A stretch of 64,000 nt of DNA, from assembly GCA_016720545.1 (NCBI GenBank), contig JADKKK010000014.1, forward strand, positions 62,001-126,000, given 5' to 3'. Positions 8,481 through 16,978 of this stretch are shown in pieces. The translations under genes were made by a program, and so were the position numbers. Origin of the DNA: Myxococcales bacterium. Its GTDB lineage: Bacteria > Myxococcota_A > Polyangia > Polyangiales > Polyangiaceae. The notes beneath the pieces were generated by a model that did no database searches, had not been told where the DNA came from, and worked only from the letters and a program-made list of their open reading frames with translations. Each line of letters opens with the position of its first letter. Position 1 is the first letter of the stretch.

Positions 8481-10310
8481 TCACGACGAGCCGGAGGTCC
8501 CTCGAACTAGCGCGCCGCCGAACGTCTTGCACACCTCCGCAGAGTCGCGTCCTTCGACGGGCTTGCCCATCGCGTCTTCGATCAGGTCCAACAGGCGAGA
8601 TGCGCGGTCGCGGATGAATCCGTCGAAGTCGTCGGCCCGAAGAAGGTGGGGTGCGATCGCGTGAGTTGGAAGCAGCTCGTCGAGGCCTCTCGCGTCGATG
8701 CTCCCCTCACGCTCCAGGCTGGCGAGATAGGTACTCGGCTTGTGGCCCCCGATGGTGCGATTCGCCTTGGCGGTGATGGGCGACTTGTTGATGACGCTGT
8801 TCCAGCGGTCCCGCTCGTAGCCCATCTTCTCGCAGTGAGCGCGGGGGAAGATATGATGGATGTCGACCGCGACGTCATAGTAGTTCGTGATGTCCAGCGG
8901 GTCGCCGTTGCGGAAGTCGCGAGCGCCCAGGTCGAGCAGGAGCGCCATGACACCCTTGTATGCAGCGCTCAGCCTCGTCTGCATCGAGAGAAGACGCATC
9001 GGAGAGAAAGTCGCTTCCTTCACCGTCCTTGGCTCCGCACCGCCCCCAATCCACGCGAGCACCTCGGGAACGTCGAACGCGTAGCGTCCCTCGTTGGCGC
9101 TTCCATACAACTCGCCAAACACTCCGCACCAGTACCATCGCGCGAGCTTGTCGTGCACGGCCGCCTTCTCGAAGTCGCCTCCGAGCTCCGAGCAGATCAC
9201 GCTGAGGGGGATGAGCTGCGTCTGATACGGCAGGGTTCGCGTCTCATAGACCCGCGCGCGGTTGAGGAAGCGTGCCGCGCGAACGAATCCTTCGTGGATT
9301 TTCGCGTTCTCCGCCACGTACGCGTCCAGCTTGAGGTCGAGAATGTCCTTGCGTCGGCATCCAATCGCCCCGCCGCTCTCGACCGATCGCCGATGTGTCG
9401 CGCTGAGCGTCGCTGACATGATGAAGTCCGTACCGTCAACGTCTCGCAAGATAGGATACTGATGTAGCGACGTGTTTCGAGTCGCCCAGTCCGCTCGAAG
9501 CTCGAAATCGTCCGCGGCGTATATCGCAGTAAGCAGCTCGAACACCGTCAATGGCACTCCACCCATGTTCACGTTCTCGAACACGTGACACACGGCCTCT
9601 TTTGGAGTGTCGCGAAGGAGCTCGATGAGGGGCACCTTGTACTGCTGAAACCGAAGCCAGACCTCCATTTCGAAACGACCCAACGCTTCGAGAGGCTCCT
9701 GGGCGAAGTTGTAGTGACGTTGGAAGCCGTTCTTCCACTGCGCGAACTTGACGTTGTCGTACACGAGCGCGAGTGGAAAAAACCGGACCGCGTACTCCTT
9801 TTCGGTCGTGCTTACGTCCAGGTCGACGTTCCGGCCGAAGTCGCTCGTCAGCATTCGGGAGGGCGGCAGCGAACGTACTGCGTCGTTGCGGTCCTCGGCG
9901 GCGTCGAGACAGCGAGTCATCTCGAGGTAGTAAACGCGCTCGATGCGCTTCTCCTTGTTCTTCTCGGTGCAGGTCTTGACCGGCTTACCGCTCATCAGCG
10001 AAGCGAAGAGCGACGTGAGGCGCTGCTGTCCATCCAAGATGAGCTTGCTCGGCTGAACAGGCTTCGCGAGCTCCACTCCCTCGATCGTTCGAGGTTTGAA
10101 CTTGGATCCCTCGCCGCCGGTCTCGAGGAGCATCGCCGCGCCGATCGGGTACGAAAGGGAAATGCTGGCGATCAGCTTCTTGATGCGCTCGTCCTCCCAG
10201 ACCCAGCCCCGCTGGAAATCAGGAAGTTGATAGTTCCCCCTCCGCACTTCGTTGAGGAGCTCGCTCAAGAGAGGTTCGCTCGTGCTGAATGTCGTGCCCG
10301 TGGCTGTCAT
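8481..10310 (-). CDS. GmrSD/DUF262-type nuclease-like protein
   Basis: This protein of about 609 residues starts at the ATG at 10310, with a GGGAG-like site upstream; an earlier TTG at 10352 is less likely. The N-terminal half has the DUF262/ParB-like fold signature: YQLPDFQRGWVW near residues 27-38 and LILDGQQRLTSLF near 90-102. Near residue 483 an HNH-type motif, DIHHIFPRAHCEK, resembles DUF1524. This architecture is that of GmrSD-like type IV restriction proteins, which cut modified phage DNA using nucleotides, and of BrxU from some BREX islands. It converges on brxHI with only 64 bp between them. Its third codon positions are visibly less GC-rich than those of its neighbours, a sign of separate acquisition. 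The substrate is unknown. Confidence 0.82.
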   Translation of the reverse strand: MTATGTTFSTSEPLLSELLNEVRRGNYQLPDFQRGWVWEDERIKKLIASISLSYPIGAAMLLETGGEGSKFKPRTIEGVELAKPVQPSKLILDGQQRLTSLFASLMSGKPVKTCTEKNKEKRIERVYYLEMTRCLDAAEDRNDAVRSLPPSRMLTSDFGRNVDLDVSTTEKEYAVRFFPLALVYDNVKFAQWKNGFQRHYNFAQEPLEALGRFEMEVWLRFQQYKVPLIELLRDTPKEAVCHVFENVNMGGVPLTVFELLTAIYAADDFELRADWATRNTSLHQYPILRDVDGTDFIMSATLSATHRRSVESGGAIGCRRKDILDLKLDAYVAENAKIHEGFVRAARFLNRARVYETRTLPYQTQLIPLSVICSELGGDFEKAAVHDKLARWYWCGVFGELYGSANEGRYAFDVPEVLAWIGGGAEPRTVKEATFSPMRLLSMQTRLSAAYKGVMALLLDLGARDFRNGDPLDITNYYDVAVDIHHIFPRAHCEKMGYERDRWNSVINKSPITAKANRTIGGHKPSTYLASLEREGSIDARGLDELLPTHAIAPHLLRADDFDGFIRDRASRLLDLIEDAMGKPVEGRDSAEVCKTFGGALVRGTSGSS

Positions 10311-10356
10311 GGTCTTGGCTCCCGTGCTCGCTGCGTGAGCTCCGCCAACCAATGAC

Positions 10357-10373
10357 GGGGTTCATCGAACCCC
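10357..10373. other. Small GC hairpin upstream of the GmrSD-like gene
   Basis: GGGGTTC and GAACCCC form a 7-bp perfect stem around a three-base loop, 47 bases upstream of the GmrSD-like start. It could be an operator or an mRNA leader hairpin. It superficially resembles a tRNA T-arm, but no acceptor or anticodon arm can be built around it. Confidence 0.3.
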
Positions 10374-10695
10374 GGGACGATACACGAAGGGGGCTGGTCG
10401 GATCGCCAACAACGACGAGCGCGCCCCGTTGGAGCGGGCCTCGCGTGCGGCGCAAAGGGGGCAGCGGCGTTCGACGATCTGCTTGGACGGCCAGATCCGC
10501 CGCCACGCTTCCGCGCGAGCTGCGCAACGGCGGACTCGGTCCACGGCCGCTTCCACTGGGCAGCGTCGACCCCCTGGAGCCGGTCTCTCGCCCTCGAGGG
10601 AGGAGCAAAGGTGGACCGCGTAGAGTACTGCCGCGCGTGGGGCTCGTGTATCGATGCCCGGAGACGCGAAGATAGCCGCGCCCGGCGAGGGAGCC
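10374..10695. other. 322-bp gap without a recognisable gene
   Basis: Short open frames exist on both strands but are Arg/Ser/Pro-rich and resemble nothing. The stretch separates the defence island from the FHA/sigma-54 activator gene. It presumably contains the promoter of the GmrSD-like gene; no clear -35/-10 was found. Confidence 0.4.
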
Positions 10696-11985
10696 TCAGC
10701 GCGGGGTCTGGCCGGCGCGGAACCGTCGAAGCATCCCACGTGAGATCCCCAGCCGCCGCGCCGCGCCGCTCTCGCTCCCCTCGAGCCGGAGCGCCTCGGT
10801 CACCCGCTCCAGCGTGAGCGCGGAGGCGCGGCCGCTCGCGACGGCCGAGGGCGGCCCGAGGATGGTCTCGATCGCCTCGAGCGTCAGGCTCGGGCGCCGC
10901 TCGGCGGCGAACGCGCGGCTCAGCACCGAGGCGACCTCACGCACGTTGGCTGGGAGCTCGTGGAGCATGAGGCGCTCGAGCGCTTCCACCTCCACGTTCG
11001 CCGCGAGGAGCTCCTCTCCGTTCTGCCGCGTCACCGCCTGCGCGATGGCGAAGAGGTCCTCGACGCGGTCGCGGAGGGCGGGGAGCGCGATGCGCGTCGC
11101 GAGGCGCGCGAGAAGATCGCGGCGGAAGGCGCCGGCGGCCACCGCCTCGTCGAGGTCGCGGTTTGTGGCGGCGATCACGAGCACGTCGACCGGCAGTGGC
11201 CTCACGCCCCCGACCGGGAGGAGCTCGCGGTTTTCGAGCACCCGCAGCAGCTTGGCTTGGAGGTCGGCCGGAAGCTCACCGAGCTCGTCGAGAAACACGG
11301 CTCCTCCTTCGTGCTCGCGGAACACGCCTGGCGAGCCCCTCCCGCTGCCCGAGTAGGCGCCAGGCACGTACCCGAAGAGCTGCGCTTCGAAGACGCCCGA
11401 AGCGAGCCCCGCCATGTTCACCGCACCGTACGGGTGCGCGCGCCCGACGGCGGCGGCGACGGCCCGCGCGGCGAGCTCCTTGCCGGTGCCCGTCTCGCCC
11501 TCGATGAGCACGTTGGTGAGCGGGCGATCGCGGAGCGCTTCAATGTCGGCGGCGACCGCGCGGAGGCCGAAGGGGCCCACGAGCCTGCCATCGATCGGAG
11601 CGGACGGGTCGTCGCTCCCGCGGAGCTCCTTGCGGTACACGAACAGCGTGCGGCCGACGCGCACGACCGCCCCGTCGGCGAGGGCCGCCCGCTCGCCCGG
11701 GCCGAGCCGACAGCCATTGACCCAGGTGCCGTTTCGCGAGCCAGCGTCCTCGACGCCGAGCCCGCCGCGGTGCGAGAACACGAAGTGCCGTGTCGAGACC
11801 CTCGTGTCTTCGAGACCTCGGGAGGCGAGCCATTCCCTACCCACGGGCTCGTCATCGAGGGGCACGGGCAAGGCGCGCGCCGTGGGGAACCCCGCGACGA
11901 GCGCCTCGCGCCCTCGTGCGCGCTCGCTCCGGGTGGGCTGAGGGTGCTCTTCGGTGGAGGGCGCGGTGGGCTTCGCGGCGGTCAT
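10696..11985 (-). CDS. FHA-domain sigma-54-dependent transcriptional activator
   Basis: This 429-residue protein has three parts. An N-terminal FHA domain, expected to bind phosphothreonine, spans about residues 45-115 with VEDAGSRNGTWVNG typical of the fold. A sigma-54 AAA+ domain spans about 140-340, with Walker A GETGTGKE and Walker B GGAVFLDELGEL. A Fis-type helix-turn-helix ends the protein (GAARRLGISRGMLRRF). The sigma-54 contact loop reads GAYSGS instead of the canonical GAFTGA, a conservative change. Myxobacteria encode many such FHA activators that read kinase output. The gene is divergent from a lipoprotein-kinase pair. A sigma-54 promoter and two palindromes lie in the 162-bp gap, so it probably activates that pair. 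Confidence 0.92.
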   Translation of the reverse strand: MTAAKPTAPSTEEHPQPTRSERARGREALVAGFPTARALPVPLDDEPVGREWLASRGLEDTRVSTRHFVFSHRGGLGVEDAGSRNGTWVNGCRLGPGERAALADGAVVRVGRTLFVYRKELRGSDDPSAPIDGRLVGPFGLRAVAADIEALRDRPLTNVLIEGETGTGKELAARAVAAAVGRAHPYGAVNMAGLASGVFEAQLFGYVPGAYSGSGRGSPGVFREHEGGAVFLDELGELPADLQAKLLRVLENRELLPVGGVRPLPVDVLVIAATNRDLDEAVAAGAFRRDLLARLATRIALPALRDRVEDLFAIAQAVTRQNGEELLAANVEVEALERLMLHELPANVREVASVLSRAFAAERRPSLTLEAIETILGPPSAVASGRASALTLERVTEALRLEGSESGAARRLGISRGMLRRFRAGQTPR

Positions 11986-12022
11986 CCGTCTCGCACTCTA
12001 TCCCGACACGGCGGAGGAGCGC

Positions 12023-12036
12023 CTGATCGCGATCCG
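12023..12036. promoter_or_regulatory. Upstream activator site 1 (imperfect 14-bp palindrome)
   Basis: CTGATCGCGATCCG differs at one base from the perfect palindrome CGGATCGCGATCCG found 31 bp downstream. Its centre is about 96 bp upstream of the predicted transcription start, in the usual range for sigma-54 enhancer sites. The likely ligand is the Fis-type helix-turn-helix of the divergent FHA activator. Confidence 0.65.
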
Positions 12037-12053
12037 GCCGGGGGCGAAGCGCG

Positions 12054-12067
12054 CGGATCGCGATCCG
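12054..12067. promoter_or_regulatory. Upstream activator site 2 (perfect 14-bp palindrome)
   Basis: CGGATCGCGATCCG is a perfect palindrome. Its centre is 31 bp from that of the first site, close to three helical turns, so two activator dimers would sit on the same DNA face. It lies about 65 bp upstream of the predicted start. Confidence 0.7.
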
Positions 12068-12099
12068 CCGAGGACGCCGAAAAGCCCTGTAGTTTCCGC

Positions 12100-12115
12100 T
12101 GGCACCTCCCTTGCT
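12100..12115 (+). promoter_or_regulatory. Sigma-54 (-24/-12) promoter
   Basis: TGGCAC, five bases, then TTGCT matches the sigma-54 consensus exactly, with the invariant GG at 12101-12102 and GC at 12113-12114. The predicted transcription start is about 12125, giving a leader of about 22 bases that contains the AGGAG ribosome site of the lipoprotein gene at 12148. It points away from the FHA activator gene. Confidence 0.85.
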
Positions 12116-12147
12116 CAAGGGCTCTCTACCGCAACCCCAGGAGTCCC

Positions 12148-12784
12148 ATGATGAGCTCGCCCGTCCGTTCCCTGCTCGCCGCCACCCTCGTCTCGCTCGC
12201 CGCGCTCGTCTCCGCGTGTGGCAGCGCGCCCGCCCCGTTCGCGCTCTTCCCCTCGGGTCAGTCGGTCCTGCTGCTCGATGCGCCCGTGCACCTCGGAGAC
12301 AACCGGGCAGGCGGCCAGAGCTTCCCGAACGGCACAGCCGAGGCCGGGCGCATCTGCTCGCTGGTCAACCTGCCGCGCGCAGCGCAGGCGTACTTGCAAG
12401 TGTCGAACGTGCGACAGAGCGAGTCGCTGGGAGACATGGTGACGATCAACGGGCGCGGAATCAGCCTGCCGATGACCCTCGAGCGCGACCACGCCGGCGT
12501 CACCCCCAACGCCACGAGCGCGTCGCCCATTCACGCCGTATCGCTTCCGGCGGGGCCGAGCGAGATCTGCCTCGTGGCGGGCATGCGCCAGTGTGGCGAT
12601 CTCGACGACTTCGAGGTGGACCAGCCTCGCGCTGTTCGTTCAAGGCATCGACGAGCGCGAGATCTCCGTCCGCCGCAACCTGACGCAGGGGCGGCCCGCG
12701 CCCACCGCCCCCCCGAGCGTGCCCTGGGGCCGAGACCAACACCCCTACGTGACCGCCAGCTATCGCTCCTGCGACCAAGACTGA
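12148..12784 (+). CDS. Lipoprotein with a single-base frameshift
   Basis: The ATG at 12148 follows AGGAG by a good distance. The signal peptide ends in a lipobox, LAALVSACGS, giving a Cys near residue 24. The mature part has no family I recognise; it contains paired Cys residues (RICSLV, EICLVAGMRQCGD) and a predicted beta-rich body. Translation in the starting frame becomes Arg-rich after DDFEV. Removing one G from the GTGGA at 12616-12620 restores a sensible continuation, TSLALFVQGIDEREISVRR, to a stop at 12784. The protein would then be about 211 residues. A sequencing error seems likelier than decay because both halves are well preserved. It lies directly downstream of a sigma-54 promoter and 87 bp before a Ser/Thr kinase gene. 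Confidence 0.7.
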
Positions 12785-12871
12785 GCCGACCAAGGCTGAG
12801 CCGGCGGCGATCCGCCGTGGTCGTGGCGCGCGTCCCAGGTTACGCTGCCGTCGGGGGACACTTTGCAGAGC

Positions 12872-15456
12872 ATGACGACGATCGACGCGGACCCGTTCCG
12901 CTGGGTGGGCGCAACGATCGAGGGAAAATACCGAATTGACGCCCTCGTCGCCGAGGGCGGCTGCGGCGTCGTGTATGTCGGCCATCACCTGGGCTTCGAC
13001 CACCCCGTCGCCATCAAGTGTCTCAATCTCGAGTCGTTCCCCGCGAGTCGTCGGGAGGCGTTCCTCGAGAGCTTTCGCGCCGAGGGTCGCATCATGTCTC
13101 GTCTCTCCCAAGAGTCTCCATCCATCGTGCGCCCCATCGACATCGGCGGTGCGCTCTCGCCCTCCGGCCAGTGGACGCCGTACCTCGTCCTCGAATGGGT
13201 GCCCGGGCGGAGCCTCCAGGAAGACCTCGCCGAGCGCGCAGCGTCCGGGCTCGGCGGTCGCTCGATCGCGGAGGCGCTCGCGCTGCTCGAACCCGTCGCT
13301 CAGGCGCTCGGTGTGGCGCACGACCAGGGGATCGCGCACCGCGACGTGAAGCCGGGCAACATTCTGCTCACCACCTCTCGAGGACTGAGCACGTGCAAGC
13401 TCGTCGATTTCGGCGTGGCGAAGACCATGACCGTTGCGCGCATCGCCGCCGGCGTCGAGACGACCGCGGTGGGGCCCAAGGTCTTCACCTCGGCCTACGG
13501 CGCCCCGGAGCAGTTCGATCCGAGCTACGGCGCGACGGGCCCTTGGACCGATGTGTTCGCCTACGCGCTCGTCTTCGTGACGGTTGTCGCGGGGAGGCGC
13601 GCCCTGGAGGGCGACGACCCTCAGCGCCTCTGGGCGCAGGCGGTCGACCCGGAGCGGCGCCCCACGCTGCGCGCGCTCGGCGCCGGCACCTCCGACGAGC
13701 TTGAGCGTGTGCTGACCCGTGCGCTCGCCGTCGACCCGCGCAACCGGTACCGCACCCTGCGCGAGCTCTGGGCCGACCTCGCTGCCGCGTCGCACGCCGG
13801 CCCGAACACGCTCCGCGACCCGCCACGCGTCGCCCGCACCGCGATCGAGACCGCGCCGCCCCTCTCGCTGGCCGCGCCGCCCTCGCTGGGGGCGCCGGTG
13901 CCGCCGACGCTCCGCGATCCGACGCTGGCCGCGCCTCCGGCGCGCCCGCTCGACAACCTCGTTCGCACCGAGCCGGCGCGGACGGGTGAGCGCGCCTCGT
14001 TCGCCTCTCCGCCTGGGCCGCCGCCGCCGCCAGCGCACATCCCCCGGCCCCCGCCAGTGGGTCGGGACCGCCCGGAGGTGGCCCGCTGTCCGCGTCCACG
14101 GGCGCGCTCATCGCGGTGCTGCTGCTGCTCGCGGCGACCGTCGCGCTCGTGGTGATCTTCGCATTGCGCGCGCCCTCGCCGGCGGCGAGCGCGGCTCTCG
14201 CCGTGGACGGCTCGGCCGCCGTCGTCGACCCCGCTCCTCCCGCTCCCGAAGCCGAGCAGAGCGCCACCGACGGGACCGACTCGAAGCGGCCGGTGCTCGC
14301 GCCGGCCGACCTCGGCTTCGTCGACACCCGCGCTGGCTCGGGCTGGGGTAACCGGTGTTTTGCGAGCCTTAAGGCCGGGAAGTGGGGCTGGGCGAAGGCC
14401 GAGTGCGACGAGGCGATGAAGCTCAATCCGGCTTCCCCGAACCCCCGCGCGAGCCTGCTCTACAACCAAGGGCTCATCGCAGCCCACGCTGGCGACGTCG
14501 ACGAGGCGCGCAACCTCTACACGGAGTCGCTCAGGCTCCGCACCCACAAGGACGTCCAGGAGGCCCTAGCCGCGCTGGGTAGCGCGGTTGGCCGCGTTCC
14601 CGGGAACAAGGACCTGAGCGTCGCCGTCGCCGCAGCGCGCGCCGCCGCGGTGAGTAAAGGCTGGAAGTACGAGGGCATGAGCGCGGTACCGGGACACTCC
14701 GCCGCGATCGTCCAGTATTCGAAGACGCCGGGAGGCGCGCTGCCTCAGGCGCGGATGGAGTTCGTGGGCGCGGGCCCAGTGGTGTCGTTGGAGGCTACGA
14801 CGCTCGAGCAGAAGAAGTCGGGCGAACACGAGATGTGGAATCTCGCGGGTGACGGTCGCCGATTCGTGGTCATCGAGGGCGCCGCGGCGATGCCCCAGAC
14901 GGCCAGCGAACGCACGATTGAGCTCGTGGGCGACACGTGGCGCGAGTCCAGCCCGGCTCCCGGCTGGCCGACGCGCGGCGTGGATGAAGACGGCGACGGC
15001 GTGCCCGAGATCCCTGCGCACATCGTGGGCCTGACGATCGTGCAGTGCCCCCGCGTCAGCTGTCCGACCTACGGGAAGGGCGTCAGCGTCCAAGGCATCA
15101 TGGGCTGGGACGGAGCGGGGTTCGCGAAGGACCTCGCGTCCTTCGTGCCCCTCTACCGAGCGCGCCTGGCGCGGGCCCGCGCCGACGCCGTGACCCTTAG
15201 GGCGGCCCGGATCGACCCGTCGGAGTGCCCCACGGCGGCGCTCGACGCGGCGGCCCGCGTGTACGTCTACGCGACGCTCACCGGCGTGGACCGCGCGGCG
15301 GCGATGCGTGAGGCCGACGACACGATGGCGCGCTACTCGCTCTCCGCCTGCAAGGACGACATGACCTTCAACGACTCCTTCAAGGACTGGCAGGTCCTCC
15401 GTTCCGAGCTCTGGAAGACGCCGCTTCCCTCGCTGACTCGGGCCCGTCGCCGCTGA
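12872..15456 (+). CDS. Transmembrane Ser/Thr protein kinase, split by an apparent frameshift
   Basis: The kinase domain (about residues 15-300) is complete. It has a Gly loop VAEGGCGVVY, the ATP-binding Lys in AIKCLN near 48, HRDVKPGNIL near 155, DFGVAK near 180 and an APE-like GAPEQ. A Pro-rich linker follows. Near 14042-14054, in a C-rich run, the frame must shift by one base. Downstream, in the other frame, the protein reads through GPPGGGPLSAST into a single membrane span (14101-14160) and an extracytoplasmic domain with TPR-like repeats near WAKAECDEAMKLNP. Kinase-linker-span-sensor is the standard layout of bacterial Hanks-type kinases, so this is one gene of about 861 residues with an indel, not two genes. 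The start is taken at ATG 12872 rather than TTG 12863. It probably shares the upstream sigma-54 promoter. Confidence 0.8.
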
Positions 15457-15606
15457 GACGGCGTGTCGGAAGGCGACCGCGCGTTGACGTTTCGTGCCCT
15501 GACCCCCGCCCCGCCGATGGCCCTCGGGCGTGTAGAAGCGCACCGGCGGGCAACTCCTCGAGGCGCACATGAGCGCCGCGTGGCGCGCCTCGACGGCCGT
15601 GGGGCA
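15457..15606. other. Gap with no recognisable gene
   Basis: Together with the remnant and operator at 15607-15849 this is a stretch of about 470 bp between convergent genes. No convincing coding region or terminator hairpin was seen in this part. Confidence 0.35.
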
Positions 15607-15812
15607 CTACGCGAGCCGCGTCGCCCGCCGCGAAGAGCCGCGATCAAGTCGGCGTGCACCGGGATCGTCGGAGGTGCGTTCATGGGTAGACTCGTCGGTC
15701 GAGGGCAAGATGTTGACGATGACCATCCCGAAGATGGACGCAAGTTGAGCACCGGCGCGAGGGCAACCCCGTCCACTTGAACCGGGTCAGCGGCTGGACG
15801 TTCAACTGCCAT
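15607..15812 (-). pseudogene. Possible frameshifted N-terminus of a membrane transporter
   Basis: An ATG at 15812 is preceded by a good GGGAGG site and begins MAVERPAADPVQVDG. After about 22 residues the same frame loses hydrophobic character, while the next frame reads QLASIFGMVIVNILPS, which looks like the first membrane helix of an efflux permease. That frame stops at 15607. At most about 65 residues survive, so this would be a remnant. The transporter identification is weak and rests on one hydrophobic stretch and on the regulator-type palindrome upstream. Confidence 0.22.
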
Positions 15813-15827
15813 CGTCGCCTCCCTTCC

Positions 15828-15849
15828 TGTACGGGCACGATACCGTACA
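15828..15849. promoter_or_regulatory. TetR-type operator-like inverted repeat
   Basis: Arms TGTACGG and CCGTACA are perfect inverted repeats separated by eight bases. The element lies just upstream of the GGGAGG and ATG of the minus-strand remnant at 15812. Size and position fit an operator for a TetR-family repressor; no such regulator is encoded nearby in the window. Confidence 0.45.
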
Positions 15850-15930
15850 TCGTTCACGATCTCGTCCCCCCCGCGATGTAGGCCCCAGGCGACCGTCGAC
15901 GTCAACCGAGGCGCTGCGGCCGGCTCGCGC

Positions 15931-16650
15931 TCAACCCTTGATGCAGCGGTACCCGTGGAAGCCGGTCGTGTCGGCCTTGCAGCGCCCCTCGCTCTTGCAG
16001 ACCGGCGAGGCCTTGCAGTCCGCGTTGGTGGCGCCGCAGATCTTCCCTCCGGAGCTCGGGCTCACCACGGAGCAGAGCCCCTCGGTCTTGCAGAGCGGCG
16101 CGCGCTTGCAGTCGGCGGCCGAGCCGGCCGCGCAGGTCCCCCACCCCGGCCCCATCGACTGAAAGGTGCAGTGTCCCTGCTTCGTGCACACGTCGGCGAG
16201 CTTGCAGTCGGCCTCGCTCACCACCGCGCACGTGACCGAGAGCGAGCAGTTCCCGCGCGCTTTGCAGGCGCTGGAGGCGCGGCAGTCCTCCACCGACTTG
16301 GGGACGCAGCGCTCGTTCTCGACGGCGCAGGCGCCTTGCTCCTTGCAGTTCGTGGACTTGCGGCAGTCGGCGTCGCTCGTGGCGATGCACACCACGGAGG
16401 TCTTCTTGTCGATCACGGGCCCGTGCTTCGCGTCGCCCGGATCGATCACCGTCGACAGATCGACGACCTTGGCCGTGCACTGGCCGTCGACCGCGCAAGG
16501 GCACGAGTGGCTCGACGCCGCGGAGCCGCCGCCGCCGTCGGCGCCCGCGTCGCCCTTGGTCTTGCGCAGGCGATCGCACCCGGTGAGGAGGGGGAGGACG
16601 CACGCGAGGGCGACGAGCACGGAGGCGCACGCGGCGCGACGGAAGGGCAT
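15931..16650 (-). CDS. Cys-rich repeat lipoprotein
   Basis: This 239-residue protein has a signal peptide and lipobox (LLTGC, Cys near residue 25), then a Gly/Ala-rich linker. The mature part contains five copies of a module of the form DC-x5-C-x3-G-x-C, for example ADCRKSTNCKEQGAC and EADCKLADVCTKQGHC. The copies are about 28-35 residues apart and cover roughly residues 90-235. The regular Cys spacing suggests disulfide-knotted repeats on the outer membrane surface. I know of no assigned function; similar Cys-rich lipoproteins are common in myxobacteria. It is transcribed alone on the minus strand. Confidence 0.8.
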   Translation of the reverse strand: MPFRRAACASVLVALACVLPLLTGCDRLRKTKGDAGADGGGGSAASSHSCPCAVDGQCTAKVVDLSTVIDPGDAKHGPVIDKKTSVVCIATSDADCRKSTNCKEQGACAVENERCVPKSVEDCRASSACKARGNCSLSVTCAVVSEADCKLADVCTKQGHCTFQSMGPGWGTCAAGSAADCKRAPLCKTEGLCSVVSPSSGGKICGATNADCKASPVCKSEGRCKADTTGFHGYRCIKG

Positions 16651-16943
16651 GGTCTACGATCCCACGGGTCGCGGGGGAGCGGCAACGGGCTCCTCACTCG
16701 CGCACGGGACGCGCATGACGAAGGAGCGCCCCACCCGTACACCCCCCTAGCCCCCCCCGGGCCATCTTCGCGCGGCTCGAGGAGTGCCACGCCGAAGTGC
16801 GCGCGACCTGGCTCTGGCTCGAGCGCCGCAACACGGCTGCAGCCCGGCAATTCCCCGGTCTGATCGCGGGCGGTGGCACGCAGCGGACGACGCGCGCCTG
16901 GCCAGCGGCGCCCGCCGGGCCTCCGAGCCCCGCCCGCCCACGC
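16651..16943. other. Non-coding stretch upstream of the Cys-rich lipoprotein
   Basis: No gene recognised. It should hold the promoter of the minus-strand lipoprotein. Apparent frames here are Arg/Pro/Gly-rich and cross both strands without any family resemblance. Confidence 0.4.
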
Positions 16944-16971
16944 GACCCCGAGCTTCATGAGGCTCGGGGTC
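16944..16971. terminator. Strong hairpin, possible terminator
   Basis: GACCCCGAGC and GCTCGGGGTC form a perfect 10-bp stem around an eight-base loop. It lies about 200 bp downstream of the minus-strand lipoprotein gene ending at 17172. There is no T-run on either side, so intrinsic termination is uncertain. Confidence 0.4.
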
Positions 16972-16978
16972 CGCGCGC

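Noticed and set aside
10357..10373. tRNA T-arm-like hairpin
   Set aside because: No acceptor stem, D-arm or anticodon arm can be paired around it, so it is not reported as a tRNA.
12872..15456. The Ser/Thr kinase as PglW of the BREX system
   Set aside because: PglW lies upstream of pglX in type 2 operons and is much larger. This gene is 4.4 kb beyond brxHI, has its own sigma-54 promoter and a membrane-receptor layout.
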